Source: Bacillota bacterium
GTDB lineage: Bacteria; Bacillota; Clostridia; Lachnospirales; Lachnospiraceae
Length of the DNA stretch: 14,806 bases
NCBI GenBank assembly: GCA_023420935.1
Contig: JAEZUR010000177.1
Coordinates: forward strand, 1 to 14,806
Reading direction: 5' to 3'
Shown: positions 6,552 through 14,559 of the stretch, in pieces
Numbering within the stretch: position 1 is the first letter of the stretch
Layout: each line of letters begins with the position of its first letter
The notes under the pieces: model-generated
Seen by the model: the letters and a program-made list of their open reading frames with translations, nothing else
Told to the model about the DNA's origin: nothing
Databases searched by the model: none
Made by a program: the position numbers and the translations under genes

Positions 6552-6613
6552 ATATGCATAGAAACTAGATAAGGATTTAATTATTGAAATATAAGTGAAG
6601 ATTGAAAAAAATA

Positions 6614-6637
6614 TTACAGGTGTCTTGTCATCTGTAA
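6614..6637. promoter_or_regulatory. NiaR (YrxA)-like operator of nadABC
   Basis: TTACAGGTG (6614-6622) and CATCTGTAA (6629-6637) form a 9-base inverted repeat with one mismatch, around TCTTGT. It covers the -35 box of the nad promoter. The form and central GTGTCTTG resemble, from memory, operators of NiaR, the nicotinate-sensing repressor of NAD synthesis in Bacillus and Clostridium. Assignment is from pattern and position. Confidence 0.65.
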
Positions 6638-6653
6638 ACCAGTGTGCTATACT
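6625..6653 (+). promoter_or_regulatory. Sigma-A promoter of nadABC
   Basis: TTGTCA (6625-6630, five of six), 17 bases, then TATACT (6648-6653, five of six) with an extended-10 TGC just upstream. Transcription would start near 6660, about 48 bases before nadA. The -35 box is inside the NiaR-like repeat, so repressor and polymerase should compete. Confidence 0.75.
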
Positions 6654-6707
6654 CAAACCTAATCTGATAAGAAGTCCAACCACGAAATGTCAACAGGAGG
6701 TAGGCAT

Positions 6708-7622
6708 ATGGAATCTATAACTATTATAAAACAAATAGAACAATTAAAGAGAGAAAAGAATGCAGTTATCTTAGCTCACTATTATGTTAATGATGAAATA
6801 CAAGAACTTGCAGATTATGTAGGTGATTCATATTACCTAAGTAAAATTGCAACAACAGTTCCAGAGGAGACTATTTTATTTTGTGGCGTTTCCTTTATGG
6901 GTGAAAGCGCTAAAATTCTAAATCCAGAAAAAACAGTCATAATGCCTGATATGTACGCTGATTGTCCCATGGCTCATATGGCAGATACGGACAAAATCAA
7001 ATCCATGAGAGAGCAATATGAAGATTTAGCAGTTGTATGTTATATAAATTCAACAGCAGAGATTAAATCACATTCCGATGTTTGTGTCACATCAGCAAAT
7101 GCTGTGAAAATAGTAAAAGCATTACCACAACATAATATATACTTTATACCTGACGAGAATCTAGGAAGATATGTTGCTAGCCAGGTAACAGAGAAGAACG
7201 TTATGGTCAGCGATGGGTTTTGCCATGTGCATACCAGCATATCGAAAGATAAGGTGGAGGAAGCTAAGAAAATCTTCCCGAATGCGAAGGTATTAGTTCA
7301 TCCAGAGTGTACCCAAGATGTGATAGCAATGGCTGATTATATCGGCAGTACTTCAGGAATTATTGATTGCGCAACAGAAAGTGATGCAACTGAGTTCATT
7401 ATATGTACAGAGATGGGCGTATTATATGAATTAAAGAAAAAAAATCCAGATAAGAAGTTCTATTCTGTAGGCCATCGACAGTTTTGTCCTAACATGAAGA
7501 AGATTACTTTAGAAAAAATAGTCAATGCATTGACAAATTTTGAGAATCCGATCGTACTAGAGAAAGAAACCTATGAAAAGGCAAATGCATCTTTGGTTAG
7601 AATGCTAGAGCTTGCAAAATAA
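6708..7622 (+). CDS. nadA: Quinolinate synthase NadA
   Basis: 304 residues. This cytosolic [4Fe-4S] enzyme condenses iminoaspartate with dihydroxyacetone phosphate to quinolinate in de novo NAD synthesis. Family motifs in order: ILAHYYVNDEIQELADYVGD (about 21-40), FCGVSFMGESAKIL, MPDMYADCPMAHM, INSTAEIKSHSDVCVTSANA, IPDENLGRY, LVHPEC, GSTSGII, then FCPNMKKITL. The three cluster cysteines are expected to be C86 (ADCPM), C172 (GFCHVH) and C260 (FCPNM); their spacing of 86 and 88 matches the Thermotoga-type enzyme. I chose ATG 6708 because AGGAGG (6695-6700) precedes it by seven bases; an ATG seven codons earlier lies upstream of that site. It is first of three nad genes, 13 bases before nadB. 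Confidence 0.96.
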   Translation: MESITIIKQIEQLKREKNAVILAHYYVNDEIQELADYVGDSYYLSKIATTVPEETILFCGVSFMGESAKILNPEKTVIMPDMYADCPMAHMADTDKIKSMREQYEDLAVVCYINSTAEIKSHSDVCVTSANAVKIVKALPQHNIYFIPDENLGRYVASQVTEKNVMVSDGFCHVHTSISKDKVEEAKKIFPNAKVLVHPECTQDVIAMADYIGSTSGIIDCATESDATEFIICTEMGVLYELKKKNPDKKFYSVGHRQFCPNMKKITLEKIVNALTNFENPIVLEKETYEKANASLVRMLELAK

Positions 7623-7635
7623 GAGGTGACAAACA

Positions 7636-8949
7636 ATGAACGATAAGTTTGATGTAGTTATTGTAGGAACAGGTGTTGCAGGATTATTCTGTGCACTGAA
7701 TCTCCCATATGATAAAAAAATATGTATGATTACAAAAGAAGCAGCAGAACATAGTGACTCCTTTTTAGCACAAGGCGGAATCTGTGTTCTTAGAGATGAA
7801 AGTGATTACAAGAGTTATTTTGAAGATACTATGAAGGCTGGTCACTATGAAAATAATAAAAACTCTGTAAAAGTAATGATACAATCATCCCAAGAGATTA
7901 TAAGCGATTTAGTATCGTATGGTGTTGAGTTTGAAAAAAAGAATGATAAATATAGATACACCAGAGAAGGTGCTCATTCCAATGCAAGAATCTTATATCA
8001 TGAAGACTTAACAGGACAAGAAATCACGAGTAAACTATTAGCAAAAGTGCGCACAAAAAAGAATATAGAAATTAGAGAGTTTACATCTATGATTGATGTA
8101 ATATGTAGTGATAATTGTTGTAAAGGTGTTATAATCTCTAATAAAGATGGGCAGGTAGACATGCTTCATGCACATTATGTTGTCTTGGCAACTGGAGGAC
8201 TAGGGGGACTGTACGAACACACGACTAATTATGCACATCTAACCGGTGATGCACTTGGCATAGCTTTAAAACATAAGATTGCAATACAAAATATTAATTA
8301 TATACAGATACATCCAACCACACTATATTCTAAAAAACCAGGTCGAAGATTTTTGATATCGGAATCTGTTCGTGGAGAAGGAGCCGTTTTATACAATAGC
8401 AAAATGGAACGGTTTACGGATGAATTATTACCTAGAGATTTATTAACAAACCAGATACATAAGCAAATGGAACAGGATGGTAGCCAACATGTGTGGCTAT
8501 CAATAAAACATTTAGATAGCAATGTGATTAAAAAGAGATTTCCGAATATCTATCAGAAGTGTCTTGAAGAAGGGTATGATATCACACGTGAATGTATTCC
8601 GGTTACTCCAGCCCAGCATTATTTTATGGGTGGGATACAAGTTGATTTAGATAGTAAAACATCAATGGAACATTTATATGCTGTGGGGGAAACCAGCTGC
8701 AATGGGGTTCATGGTGCCAATCGTCTTGCCAGTAATTCATTATTGGAAAGTCTTGTCTTTGCAAAACGATCTGCACATCATATTACAGCTAATTTTGAGT
8801 CACATCCGTTTGTTATACCGGTGATGGATTGGCTTCCATATCAGGATCTAGAGCAGCTACACAAAGATTACTGCAAAAAAATACGTAATGAAATTGAAAG
8901 GATTAACCAATATGAACAATCTTATAACCATGAAGTTAAATGTGGATAA
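7636..8949 (+). CDS. nadB: L-aspartate oxidase NadB (short form)
   Basis: 437 residues. This FAD enzyme oxidises L-aspartate to iminoaspartate for NadA, with fumarate or oxygen as acceptor; fumarate is likely in an anaerobe. The FAD dinucleotide motif is VVIVGTGVAGLFCAL with G11, G13 and G16. Other landmarks of the succinate dehydrogenase/NadB group are SFLAQGGICV, ARILYHEDLTGQEI, ATGGLGGLYEHTTN, QIHPTTLY, GEGAVLYN, RFTDELLPRDLLTNQI, HYFMGGIQVD and CNGVHGANRLASNSLLESLV. It is about 100 residues shorter than the E. coli enzyme, with little of the C-terminal helical domain; short forms are usual in Clostridia. GAGGTG lies seven bases before ATG 7636. The 3' end overlaps nadC by 38 bases. Confidence 0.96.
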   Translation: MNDKFDVVIVGTGVAGLFCALNLPYDKKICMITKEAAEHSDSFLAQGGICVLRDESDYKSYFEDTMKAGHYENNKNSVKVMIQSSQEIISDLVSYGVEFEKKNDKYRYTREGAHSNARILYHEDLTGQEITSKLLAKVRTKKNIEIREFTSMIDVICSDNCCKGVIISNKDGQVDMLHAHYVVLATGGLGGLYEHTTNYAHLTGDALGIALKHKIAIQNINYIQIHPTTLYSKKPGRRFLISESVRGEGAVLYNSKMERFTDELLPRDLLTNQIHKQMEQDGSQHVWLSIKHLDSNVIKKRFPNIYQKCLEEGYDITRECIPVTPAQHYFMGGIQVDLDSKTSMEHLYAVGETSCNGVHGANRLASNSLLESLVFAKRSAHHITANFESHPFVIPVMDWLPYQDLEQLHKDYCKKIRNEIERINQYEQSYNHEVKCG

Positions 8950-9769
8950 GCTATTATTACAAGCATTGCAAGAGGATATAACAAGTGAAGATATTACTAC
9001 TAATGCAATCATGCATACATATCAAAAAGGTGAAGTACAATTACTTTGTAAACAAGATGGGATTATTGCTGGACTAGAGATATTTAAACGGGTGTTTGAA
9101 TTACTTGATGATACTACCAAAATGACAACAAAGTTCAAAGATGGAGATAAAGTATCTTGTGGAGAATTGATTGCAGTTGTAACTGCTGATATTCGAGCAT
9201 TACTTTCGGGTGAGAGGACAGCACTCAATTATTTACAGAGAATGAGTGGAATAGCAACTCATACCAGAGAGCTTTCTGATTTATTAGCAGGAAGTAAAAC
9301 AAAGCTATTAGATACTAGAAAAACCACACCAAACATGCGTATATTTGAAAAATATGCGGTAAAAGTTGGAGGAGGTTTCAATCATCGCTTTAACTTATCG
9401 GATGGAGTTTTAATTAAAGACAACCATATCAATGCGGCTGGTGGTGTGAAAGAGGCGGTTCGTATGGCAAAAGAATATGCGCCATTTGTTAGGAAGATTG
9501 AGGTGGAGGTTGAAAACCTTACCATGGTGAAAGAAGCTTTGGAAGCAGGTGCTGATATTATTATGCTTGATAATATGGATTCTTCTACTATGAAAGAAGC
9601 TGTTAATCTTATAGGTGATCGTGCAGAAACGGAATGCTCAGGCAATGTGACAAAGGAACGTGTAAGTCAGATTATTGATATAGGTGTAGATTATGTTTCT
9701 TGTGGGGCTTTGACACACTCTTCTTCTATACTTGATCTTTCTTTAAAAAATTTAAGGACAATTGAATAA
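8912..9769 (+). CDS. nadC: Nicotinate-nucleotide pyrophosphorylase (carboxylating) NadC
   Basis: 285 residues. It converts quinolinate and PRPP to nicotinate mononucleotide, CO2 and pyrophosphate. Family motifs in order: ALQEDITSEDITT, GERTALNYLQRMSGIAT, LDTRKTTPNMR, GGGFNHRFNLSDGVLIKDNH, KIEVEVEN, ADIIMLDNMD and DYVSCGALTHS. By comparison with known structures, R136/K137, H158/R159, K169, E199 or a neighbour, and D220 should line the active site. I chose ATG 8912, where GAAAGGA lies nine bases upstream; ATG 8888 has no such site and ATG 8930 would trim the conserved N-terminus. The gene begins inside nadB, so translation is probably coupled. It is the last gene of the operon. Confidence 0.95.
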   Translation: MNNLITMKLNVDKLLLQALQEDITSEDITTNAIMHTYQKGEVQLLCKQDGIIAGLEIFKRVFELLDDTTKMTTKFKDGDKVSCGELIAVVTADIRALLSGERTALNYLQRMSGIATHTRELSDLLAGSKTKLLDTRKTTPNMRIFEKYAVKVGGGFNHRFNLSDGVLIKDNHINAAGGVKEAVRMAKEYAPFVRKIEVEVENLTMVKEALEAGADIIMLDNMDSSTMKEAVNLIGDRAETECSGNVTKERVSQIIDIGVDYVSCGALTHSSSILDLSLKNLRTIE

Positions 9770-9781
9770 ACGTATAAAATG

Positions 9782-9825
9782 GAACGAGGCATCGCATATT
9801 AAATAGATGCCTTGTTCTTTTATAT
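9782..9825 (+). terminator. Rho-independent terminator of nadABC
   Basis: GAACGAGGCATC (9782-9793) pairs with GATGCCTTGTTC (9806-9817), with one G-T wobble, around a 12-base loop and followed by TTTTATATT. It lies 12 bases after the nadC stop and isolates nadABC from the V-ATPase operon. Confidence 0.88.
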
Positions 9826-9984
9826 TATAGATAATCAATGATAAGCAATAAATAGTGGTATGACTCGATCTTGATTTGTATGAAAATTGTATATAATTGT
9901 ATGCAATTTTAAATTAATTTGAAAGGTTAAGTGAACCATTGTGTAAATATTAACGTTTTGTTTGAATTTTAAAAGTATAAATTG

Positions 9985-10013
9985 TTGAATATTAAGACTT
10001 TATAATATATAAT
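9985..10013 (+). promoter_or_regulatory. Predicted sigma-A promoter of the V-ATPase operon
   Basis: TTGAAT (9985-9990), 17 bases, then TATAAT (10008-10013). A second TATAAT starts at 10001 but is too close to that -35 box. Transcription from about 10020 would give a leader of about 92 bases before the first ATG. Confidence 0.6.
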
Positions 10014-10084
10014 GAATAGGTACTAACATCTAGTAAATTTTAGGGAAAATGTTATGAAATTTATGATAGTTAATACAAAAAAAG

Positions 10085-10106
10085 CCAATAGTTTATATTG
10101 GAGGTG
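10085..10106 (+). promoter_or_regulatory. Small hairpin touching the ribosome binding site of the first V-ATPase gene
   Basis: CCAATA (10085-10090) and TATTGG (10096-10101) are perfect 6-base arms over GTTTA. The last two G's of the stem are the first two of the GGAGGTG site (10100-10106) for ATG 10112. If folded, the stem would partly hide the site. Confidence 0.45.
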
Positions 10107-10111
10107 AAAAA

Positions 10112-10420
10112 ATGGCACTGGAAACAGTACAAGCTGTCCGTAATGCAGAATTGAAAGCTTCTCAAATGGAAAAAGATGCACTCCAACAAAAAGAAGCAAT
10201 TATACTGAAAGCAGAACAGGAGAGAGAACAGATTATTAGTTCAATGACAAAAGATGCTTTGGAAAAGTCGGTTAAGGACTTAGAAGAAGCTAATCGTCAG
10301 GCTAAAGTAAGATTGGAAAAGGCTGTAATGCAAGCAGAGAATGAAATAATACTGCTGAAAGAGATGGTAAAAAACAAAGAACAATCTGCAATTAAGCTTG
10401 TTCTTGAAGAAGTAATTTAA
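10112..10420 (+). CDS. ntpF: V-type ATPase peripheral-stalk subunit (H/G-like, NtpF)
   Basis: A 102-residue, highly charged protein predicted to be almost one long coiled coil, rich in Ala, Glu, Lys and Gln, with no membrane segment. In A/V-type ATPases such a protein pairs with subunit E to form the outer stalk that stops the catalytic head from rotating. The sequence itself is weakly informative (AELKASQMEKDALQQKEAII, AKVRLEKAVMQAENEIILLK). The assignment rests on size, coiled coil and first position in an ntpF-I-K-E-C-G order like that of Enterococcus hirae. Strong GGAGGTG precedes the ATG. The gap to subunit I is 34 bases. Confidence 0.82.
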   Translation: MALETVQAVRNAELKASQMEKDALQQKEAIILKAEQEREQIISSMTKDALEKSVKDLEEANRQAKVRLEKAVMQAENEIILLKEMVKNKEQSAIKLVLEEVI

Positions 10421-10454
10421 GTATAAACTGATATGTAAAGGAGGTGTTTGTGTT

Positions 10455-12455
10455 ATGGCAGTGCTGCAGATGCAGCGTATTTGTATATGTGCGCTCAAGA
10501 AAGAGCGTAAGCAGATACTTGAATTAATGCAACGTTTTGGTGTGATTGAAATACAAGATATGATTCATGAAGATAGCGTCTTCTATAAGAAGGATGTTTC
10601 AACAGCGAAAACGGTATTAGAAAAAAGTACTATTACTGCTAGGGATGCTCTTGCAATATTAGAAAGTTATGCTCCAGAGAAAAAAGGTAAATTAGATATG
10701 CTACGTGGTAGAAATGAAGTGGAATCGGATATATATGACCAGTTTTCACAAAAACATGAAGCTACGGCACATACTGCTAATAAGATTGTTAAGCTTGCAA
10801 AAGAAATAGCTGAAAAAAAGGCAGAAATTCTTAAGCTTCAAACTCAAATGGACATGCTTATGCCTTGGATGGAATTAGATATACCACTTAACTTTAGTGG
10901 AACAAAATTTACATCAGGGTATATAGGTAGTTTACCTGATCTTTGGACGTTGGATATGCTTTATGAACAGTTAGTGGACTTTTTACCACTTGATGTGAAT
11001 ATTATTAGCTCATCCAAGGAACAAACCAATATTTTTATATTGTGTTTAAAAGAAAATGCAGAAATTGTTCTTGAAAAACTTAGAACAATAGGTTTTTCAC
11101 ATCCAACTATGTTGACTGAAAAATCACCTGCAGAGCAAAAAGTTATATTAGAAAAACAAATGGAGAAATCACAAAAAGAGATATCAAATGCAGAGGAAGA
11201 AATTGCCTCCTATGAAGCAGTTCGAGATGATCTTAAATTTTTAGAAGATTATGATACCATGCGACTTGATAAATATGATGCGATAAGCCATTTGTTACAG
11301 ACAAAACGAGTATTTGTAATGACAGGCTATATTCCTCAAAAAGATTGTGATAAGGTAGAAAAAGCCTTAAATGAACGTTTTGATCTGGCAATTGAATTTG
11401 AACAACCAGAGGAAGAGGAAGAAGTACCGGTATTATTACACAACAATGGATTTTCAGCTCCTTTGGAGGGGACAGTAGCAGCGTTTAGCTTACCTGGTAA
11501 AGGCGAGACTGATCCTACCATGGTCATGTCACTTTTTTATTATCTTTTGTTTGGATTAATGCTTTCTGATGCTGCATACGGCGCTATTATGGTTGCTGGG
11601 TGTGGATTGGCACTGATGAAATTTGGTAAGACAATGGAAAGTTCCATGAAGAATATGTTAAAATTATTTTTCTATTGTGGCATTTCAACCACATTCTGGG
11701 GAATCTTGTTTGGTAGTTATTTCGGAGATATTGTAGACGTTGTGTCCGCAACTTTCTTTGGTAAACAGGTATCCATTCCACCGGTATGGTTTTTCCCTGT
11801 TAAAGAGCCAATGAGAATGTTGGTATTTGCCATGCTTTTAGGAGTAATACATCTGTATGCTGGTTTAGGTATGAAACTTTTCTTATGCATCAAGCAGAAA
11901 GATTATAAAGCTATGCTATATGATGTGATTTTATGGTATTTATTATTAACAAGTAGTATCGTTGGATTACTTTCTATGGAAGTATTTACTGGTACACTTG
12001 GACTTTCATTCCAATTGTCAGGACAAGTTGGTGGCATAGGTGGTATGATTGCTTTATTGTCAGCAGTCGGTATTACACTTACGAACGGAAGAGAATCAAG
12101 AAACCCATTTAAAAGATTCTTGAAAGGCTTATATGCTCTATACGGAATAACTGGATATCTGAGTGATGTTCTTTCTTATTCTAGATTACTTGCCCTTGGT
12201 CTTGCAACAGGTGTCATTTGTACTGTTATTAATAAGATGGCAAGTATGGCCGCAAGAGGACCAATCGGTATTATAATTTTTATTATTATTTTTATTGCTG
12301 GACATTCTTTAAATATCGGTATCAATGCATTGGGTGCGTATGTTCATACAAACCGTTTGCAATATGTTGAGTTTTTTGGGAAGTTCTATGAAGGTGGAGG
12401 ACGTATGTTCCAACCTTTTGGTGTAAACACAAAATATTATAAAGTTAAGGAGTAG
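10455..12455 (+). CDS. ntpI: V-type ATPase subunit I (a-subunit homologue)
   Basis: 666 residues. The N-terminal ~350 form the cytoplasmic arm with coiled-coil hairpins (about 95-135 and 230-270) that meets the peripheral stalks; the rest is a membrane domain of about eight helices that makes the ion half-channels next to the K ring. The helix SRLLALGLATG carries R577, matching the essential Arg that faces the rotor (R573 in E. hirae NtpI), and HTNRLQYVEFF carries R634, matching R629 there. Other landmarks are FGLMLSDAAYG, TTFWGILFGSYFGD and HSLNIGINALGAYVHTNRLQ. AAAGGAGGTG (10437-10446) is eight bases before the ATG. Length is normal for the family. Confidence 0.95.
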   Translation: MAVLQMQRICICALKKERKQILELMQRFGVIEIQDMIHEDSVFYKKDVSTAKTVLEKSTITARDALAILESYAPEKKGKLDMLRGRNEVESDIYDQFSQKHEATAHTANKIVKLAKEIAEKKAEILKLQTQMDMLMPWMELDIPLNFSGTKFTSGYIGSLPDLWTLDMLYEQLVDFLPLDVNIISSSKEQTNIFILCLKENAEIVLEKLRTIGFSHPTMLTEKSPAEQKVILEKQMEKSQKEISNAEEEIASYEAVRDDLKFLEDYDTMRLDKYDAISHLLQTKRVFVMTGYIPQKDCDKVEKALNERFDLAIEFEQPEEEEEVPVLLHNNGFSAPLEGTVAAFSLPGKGETDPTMVMSLFYYLLFGLMLSDAAYGAIMVAGCGLALMKFGKTMESSMKNMLKLFFYCGISTTFWGILFGSYFGDIVDVVSATFFGKQVSIPPVWFFPVKEPMRMLVFAMLLGVIHLYAGLGMKLFLCIKQKDYKAMLYDVILWYLLLTSSIVGLLSMEVFTGTLGLSFQLSGQVGGIGGMIALLSAVGITLTNGRESRNPFKRFLKGLYALYGITGYLSDVLSYSRLLALGLATGVICTVINKMASMAARGPIGIIIFIIIFIAGHSLNIGINALGAYVHTNRLQYVEFFGKFYEGGGRMFQPFGVNTKYYKVKE

Positions 12456-12461
12456 ATAAAG

Positions 12462-12944
12462 ATGGATAAATTTGGTATTGTATTTGCGTTATTAGGTGCA
12501 GCGTTGGCTGCTCTTTGTTCAGGTATGGGGTCAGCGAAAGCAGTTGGTATGGGAGGCGTAGCAGCTTCAGGAGTAGTTACAGAAGATCCAGCTAAGTTTG
12601 GTAAAGTTTTAATTCTTCAGTTATTACCTGGTACACAGAGAATCTATGGTTTATTGATTGCTTTTATCACATTATCACAGATCGGTATTCTTGGTGGAGA
12701 CGGTAATCTTTCTTTAGCAAAAGGTCTTTTATATTTTGCAGCTTGTCTTCCAATGGCATTAGTAGGATATTATTCTGCAGTTGCTCAGGCGAAAGCAGCA
12801 GTTGGAAGTATTGGATTAGTTGCTAAGAAACCAGAACAATTTGGTAAAGCTATGATTTTCCCAGCAATGGTTGAAACTTATGCAATCTTAGCATTACTTG
12901 TTTCGATTTTAGCAGTTACAGGAATCGGCGGCTTAAGCATATAA
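12462..12944 (+). CDS. ntpK: V-type ATPase rotor subunit K (duplicated c-type proteolipid)
   Basis: 160 residues in four membrane helices, built from two c-subunit hairpins (FGIVFALLGAALAALCSGMG and the half that begins LAKGLLYFAACLPMAL). It forms the membrane rotor ring. Only the second hairpin has the ion-carrying Glu, E138 in PAMVETYAILALL; the first has Gln in PGTQRIYG, as in E. hirae NtpK. L55, T58, Q59, Q109 and E138 correspond to the five Na+ ligands of that enzyme (L61, T64, Q65, Q110, E139), so sodium transport is predicted. AAGGAG lies nine bases before the ATG, six bases after subunit I ends. Confidence 0.96.
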   Translation: MDKFGIVFALLGAALAALCSGMGSAKAVGMGGVAASGVVTEDPAKFGKVLILQLLPGTQRIYGLLIAFITLSQIGILGGDGNLSLAKGLLYFAACLPMALVGYYSAVAQAKAAVGSIGLVAKKPEQFGKAMIFPAMVETYAILALLVSILAVTGIGGLSI

Positions 12945-12964
12945 ATAGTTAGGAGAGTATGGCT

Positions 12965-13561
12965 ATGACTGGATTAGATAAAATACTAAAGCATATAGAG
13001 GAAGAAGCCTCTGTCGCTGCTGAAGCTGTAATTGCACAGGCCAGAAAGAAAGCCGATGAGATTACTACTGCCGCAAAGGCAGAAGGTGAAAAATTAAGTG
13101 CCCAGATTCTAGAGAAGTCTAGAAGTGATGTAAAAGCATGTATCAGTCGTGGTGAATCAGCGGCACTTTTGCAAGAAAAGAAACTTATTTTAAATGCAAA
13201 GCAGCAAGTAATTGGTGAAACAATCGAAAAAGCCAAAGAAACGTTAAAATTATTACCAAGCAATGAATATTTTGAGGTAATCACTAAAATGGTGAAAAGA
13301 CACGCGTTAGGATTACCAGGAACAATAATATTTTCTGCTTCCGATAAGAAACGTTTACCGGAACAGTTTGATTCTGTAATAACAAAAGCATTATCAGATA
13401 AAAATGGTGCATCCCTCACTATATCAGAACGTACAATGGATATAGATGGCGGTTTCATCTTAATCTATGAAGATGTTGAAGAAAACTGCTCTTTTGATGC
13501 ATTGTTCGCTGCTGCGAAAGAAGAATTGCAGGACAAGGTTAGTGCATTGCTGTTTGAATAA
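12965..13561 (+). CDS. ntpE: V-type ATPase subunit E (peripheral stalk)
   Basis: 198 residues. The N-terminal half is a charged coiled coil (ILKHIEEEASVAAEAVIAQA, then KKADEITTAAKAEGEKL), and the C-terminal globular part holds the family ending DIDGGFILIYEDVEENCSF, then DALFAAAKEEL. Subunit E pairs with the small H/G-like subunit in the outer stalk and binds the top of the catalytic head. Two in-frame ATGs lie at 12959 and 12965. I chose the second because AGGAG (12951-12955) is nine bases from it but only three from the first; the difference is two residues. Confidence 0.92.
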   Translation: MTGLDKILKHIEEEASVAAEAVIAQARKKADEITTAAKAEGEKLSAQILEKSRSDVKACISRGESAALLQEKKLILNAKQQVIGETIEKAKETLKLLPSNEYFEVITKMVKRHALGLPGTIIFSASDKKRLPEQFDSVITKALSDKNGASLTISERTMDIDGGFILIYEDVEENCSFDALFAAAKEELQDKVSALLFE

Positions 13562-13590
13562 AGTAGTACTTAGAAAGGAATGGTGGTTAC

Positions 13591-14559
13591 ATGTCTGATG
13601 AACAGTATATCTATGCTGTTGCACGTATCCGTTCCAAAGAGTTAGGTCTGCTTGATAAATCGGCACTGGAGCAGCTTATGTCCAGTAAAAGCTATGAGGA
13701 ATGTTATCGTCTCTTAATGGATAAGGGATGGGGCAGAACCGGTGATGAAACGGCAGAACAGCTTTTAGTAGTGGAACGAGAAAAAACTTGGTCATTAATC
13801 AGTGAACTTGTGGAAGATATGTCTGCGTTTAATACATTTTTATATGGAAACGATTTTCATAATCTAAAAGCAGCAATCAAACAAGTTTATGTGAATAAAG
13901 AAGTACCAAATACTTATTTAAATAACGGAACAATTGATCCAGAGATAATATTAAATGCGGTTAAGAAACATGATTTTTCAGATCTTCCTGAGCACATGAG
14001 AGAGTGTGCAGAAGAAGCATATCAAGTTCAAATGCATACAGGTGATGGTCAGCTTTGTGATATCATTGTTGATAAAGCAGCTTTGGATACTATTTACCGT
14101 AAGGGAAAAGAATCAAATAATGAGTTGTTTGCAGAGTATGCAGAGTTAAAAGTTGCTGCTGCAAATATTAACATTGCGGTACGTGGTTGTAAAACCAAAA
14201 AGAATAAGGAATTTTATATTAAATCATTGGCAGAATGTGAAAGCTTAGATATTAAAAAGTTAAGTGAAGCAGCTCTGGGTGGTGAGGAAGCAATTTATGA
14301 ATACCTATTGAATACAGTATATTCCGATGCGGTATCAGCAATTAAAGAATCACCGTCCGCCTTCGAACGATGGTGCGATAACCTGATTATGAGACATATA
14401 AAACCACAAAAATATAATCCATTTTCCATATCACCATTAGCTGCTTATATCTTAGCTAGAGAAAATGAGATTAAGTCAGTAAGAATTCTGCTTTCTGGTA
14501 AGATAAACGATCTTCCGGAAGACTCCATTCGAGAAAGATTGAGGGAAATGTATGTATAA
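13591..14559 (+). CDS. ntpC: V-type ATPase subunit C (central-stalk/rotor adaptor, d-like)
   Basis: 322 residues, soluble and mostly helical, without signal or membrane segments, about the normal family length. It opens with YIYAVARIRSKELGLLDKSA and ends with SPLAAYILARENEIKSVRIL and LREMYV, both typical of V/A-type subunit C. It has a funnel-like shape in known structures and joins the K ring to the central shaft (D and F). GGTGG lies five bases before the ATG. Its last eight bases overlap the start of subunit F. Confidence 0.94.
   Translation: MSDEQYIYAVARIRSKELGLLDKSALEQLMSSKSYEECYRLLMDKGWGRTGDETAEQLLVVEREKTWSLISELVEDMSAFNTFLYGNDFHNLKAAIKQVYVNKEVPNTYLNNGTIDPEIILNAVKKHDFSDLPEHMRECAEEAYQVQMHTGDGQLCDIIVDKAALDTIYRKGKESNNELFAEYAELKVAAANINIAVRGCKTKKNKEFYIKSLAECESLDIKKLSEAALGGEEAIYEYLLNTVYSDAVSAIKESPSAFERWCDNLIMRHIKPQKYNPFSISPLAAYILARENEIKSVRILLSGKINDLPEDSIRERLREMYV

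Larger units (their letters stand above)
9826..10111 (+). other. AT-rich leader region of the V-ATPase operon
   Basis: Non-coding, very AT-rich, with no open frame supported by a ribosome binding site. It holds ATTGTAT twice ten bases apart (9886-9892, 9896-9902), AAAATTG/CAATTTT arms (9883-9889 and 9904-9910), one promoter (9985-10013), a roughly 90-base untranslated leader and a small hairpin at the ribosome binding site. I recognise no riboswitch class. Confidence 0.6.

Noticed and set aside
9826..10111. Riboswitch or small RNA upstream of the V-ATPase operon
   Set aside because: No conserved aptamer motif or internal terminator is visible; the region is AT-rich with only short hairpins.
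12949..13458. 169-residue minus-strand frame opposite subunit E
   Set aside because: It mirrors a well-supported subunit E gene, with no ribosome binding site or recognisable motif.
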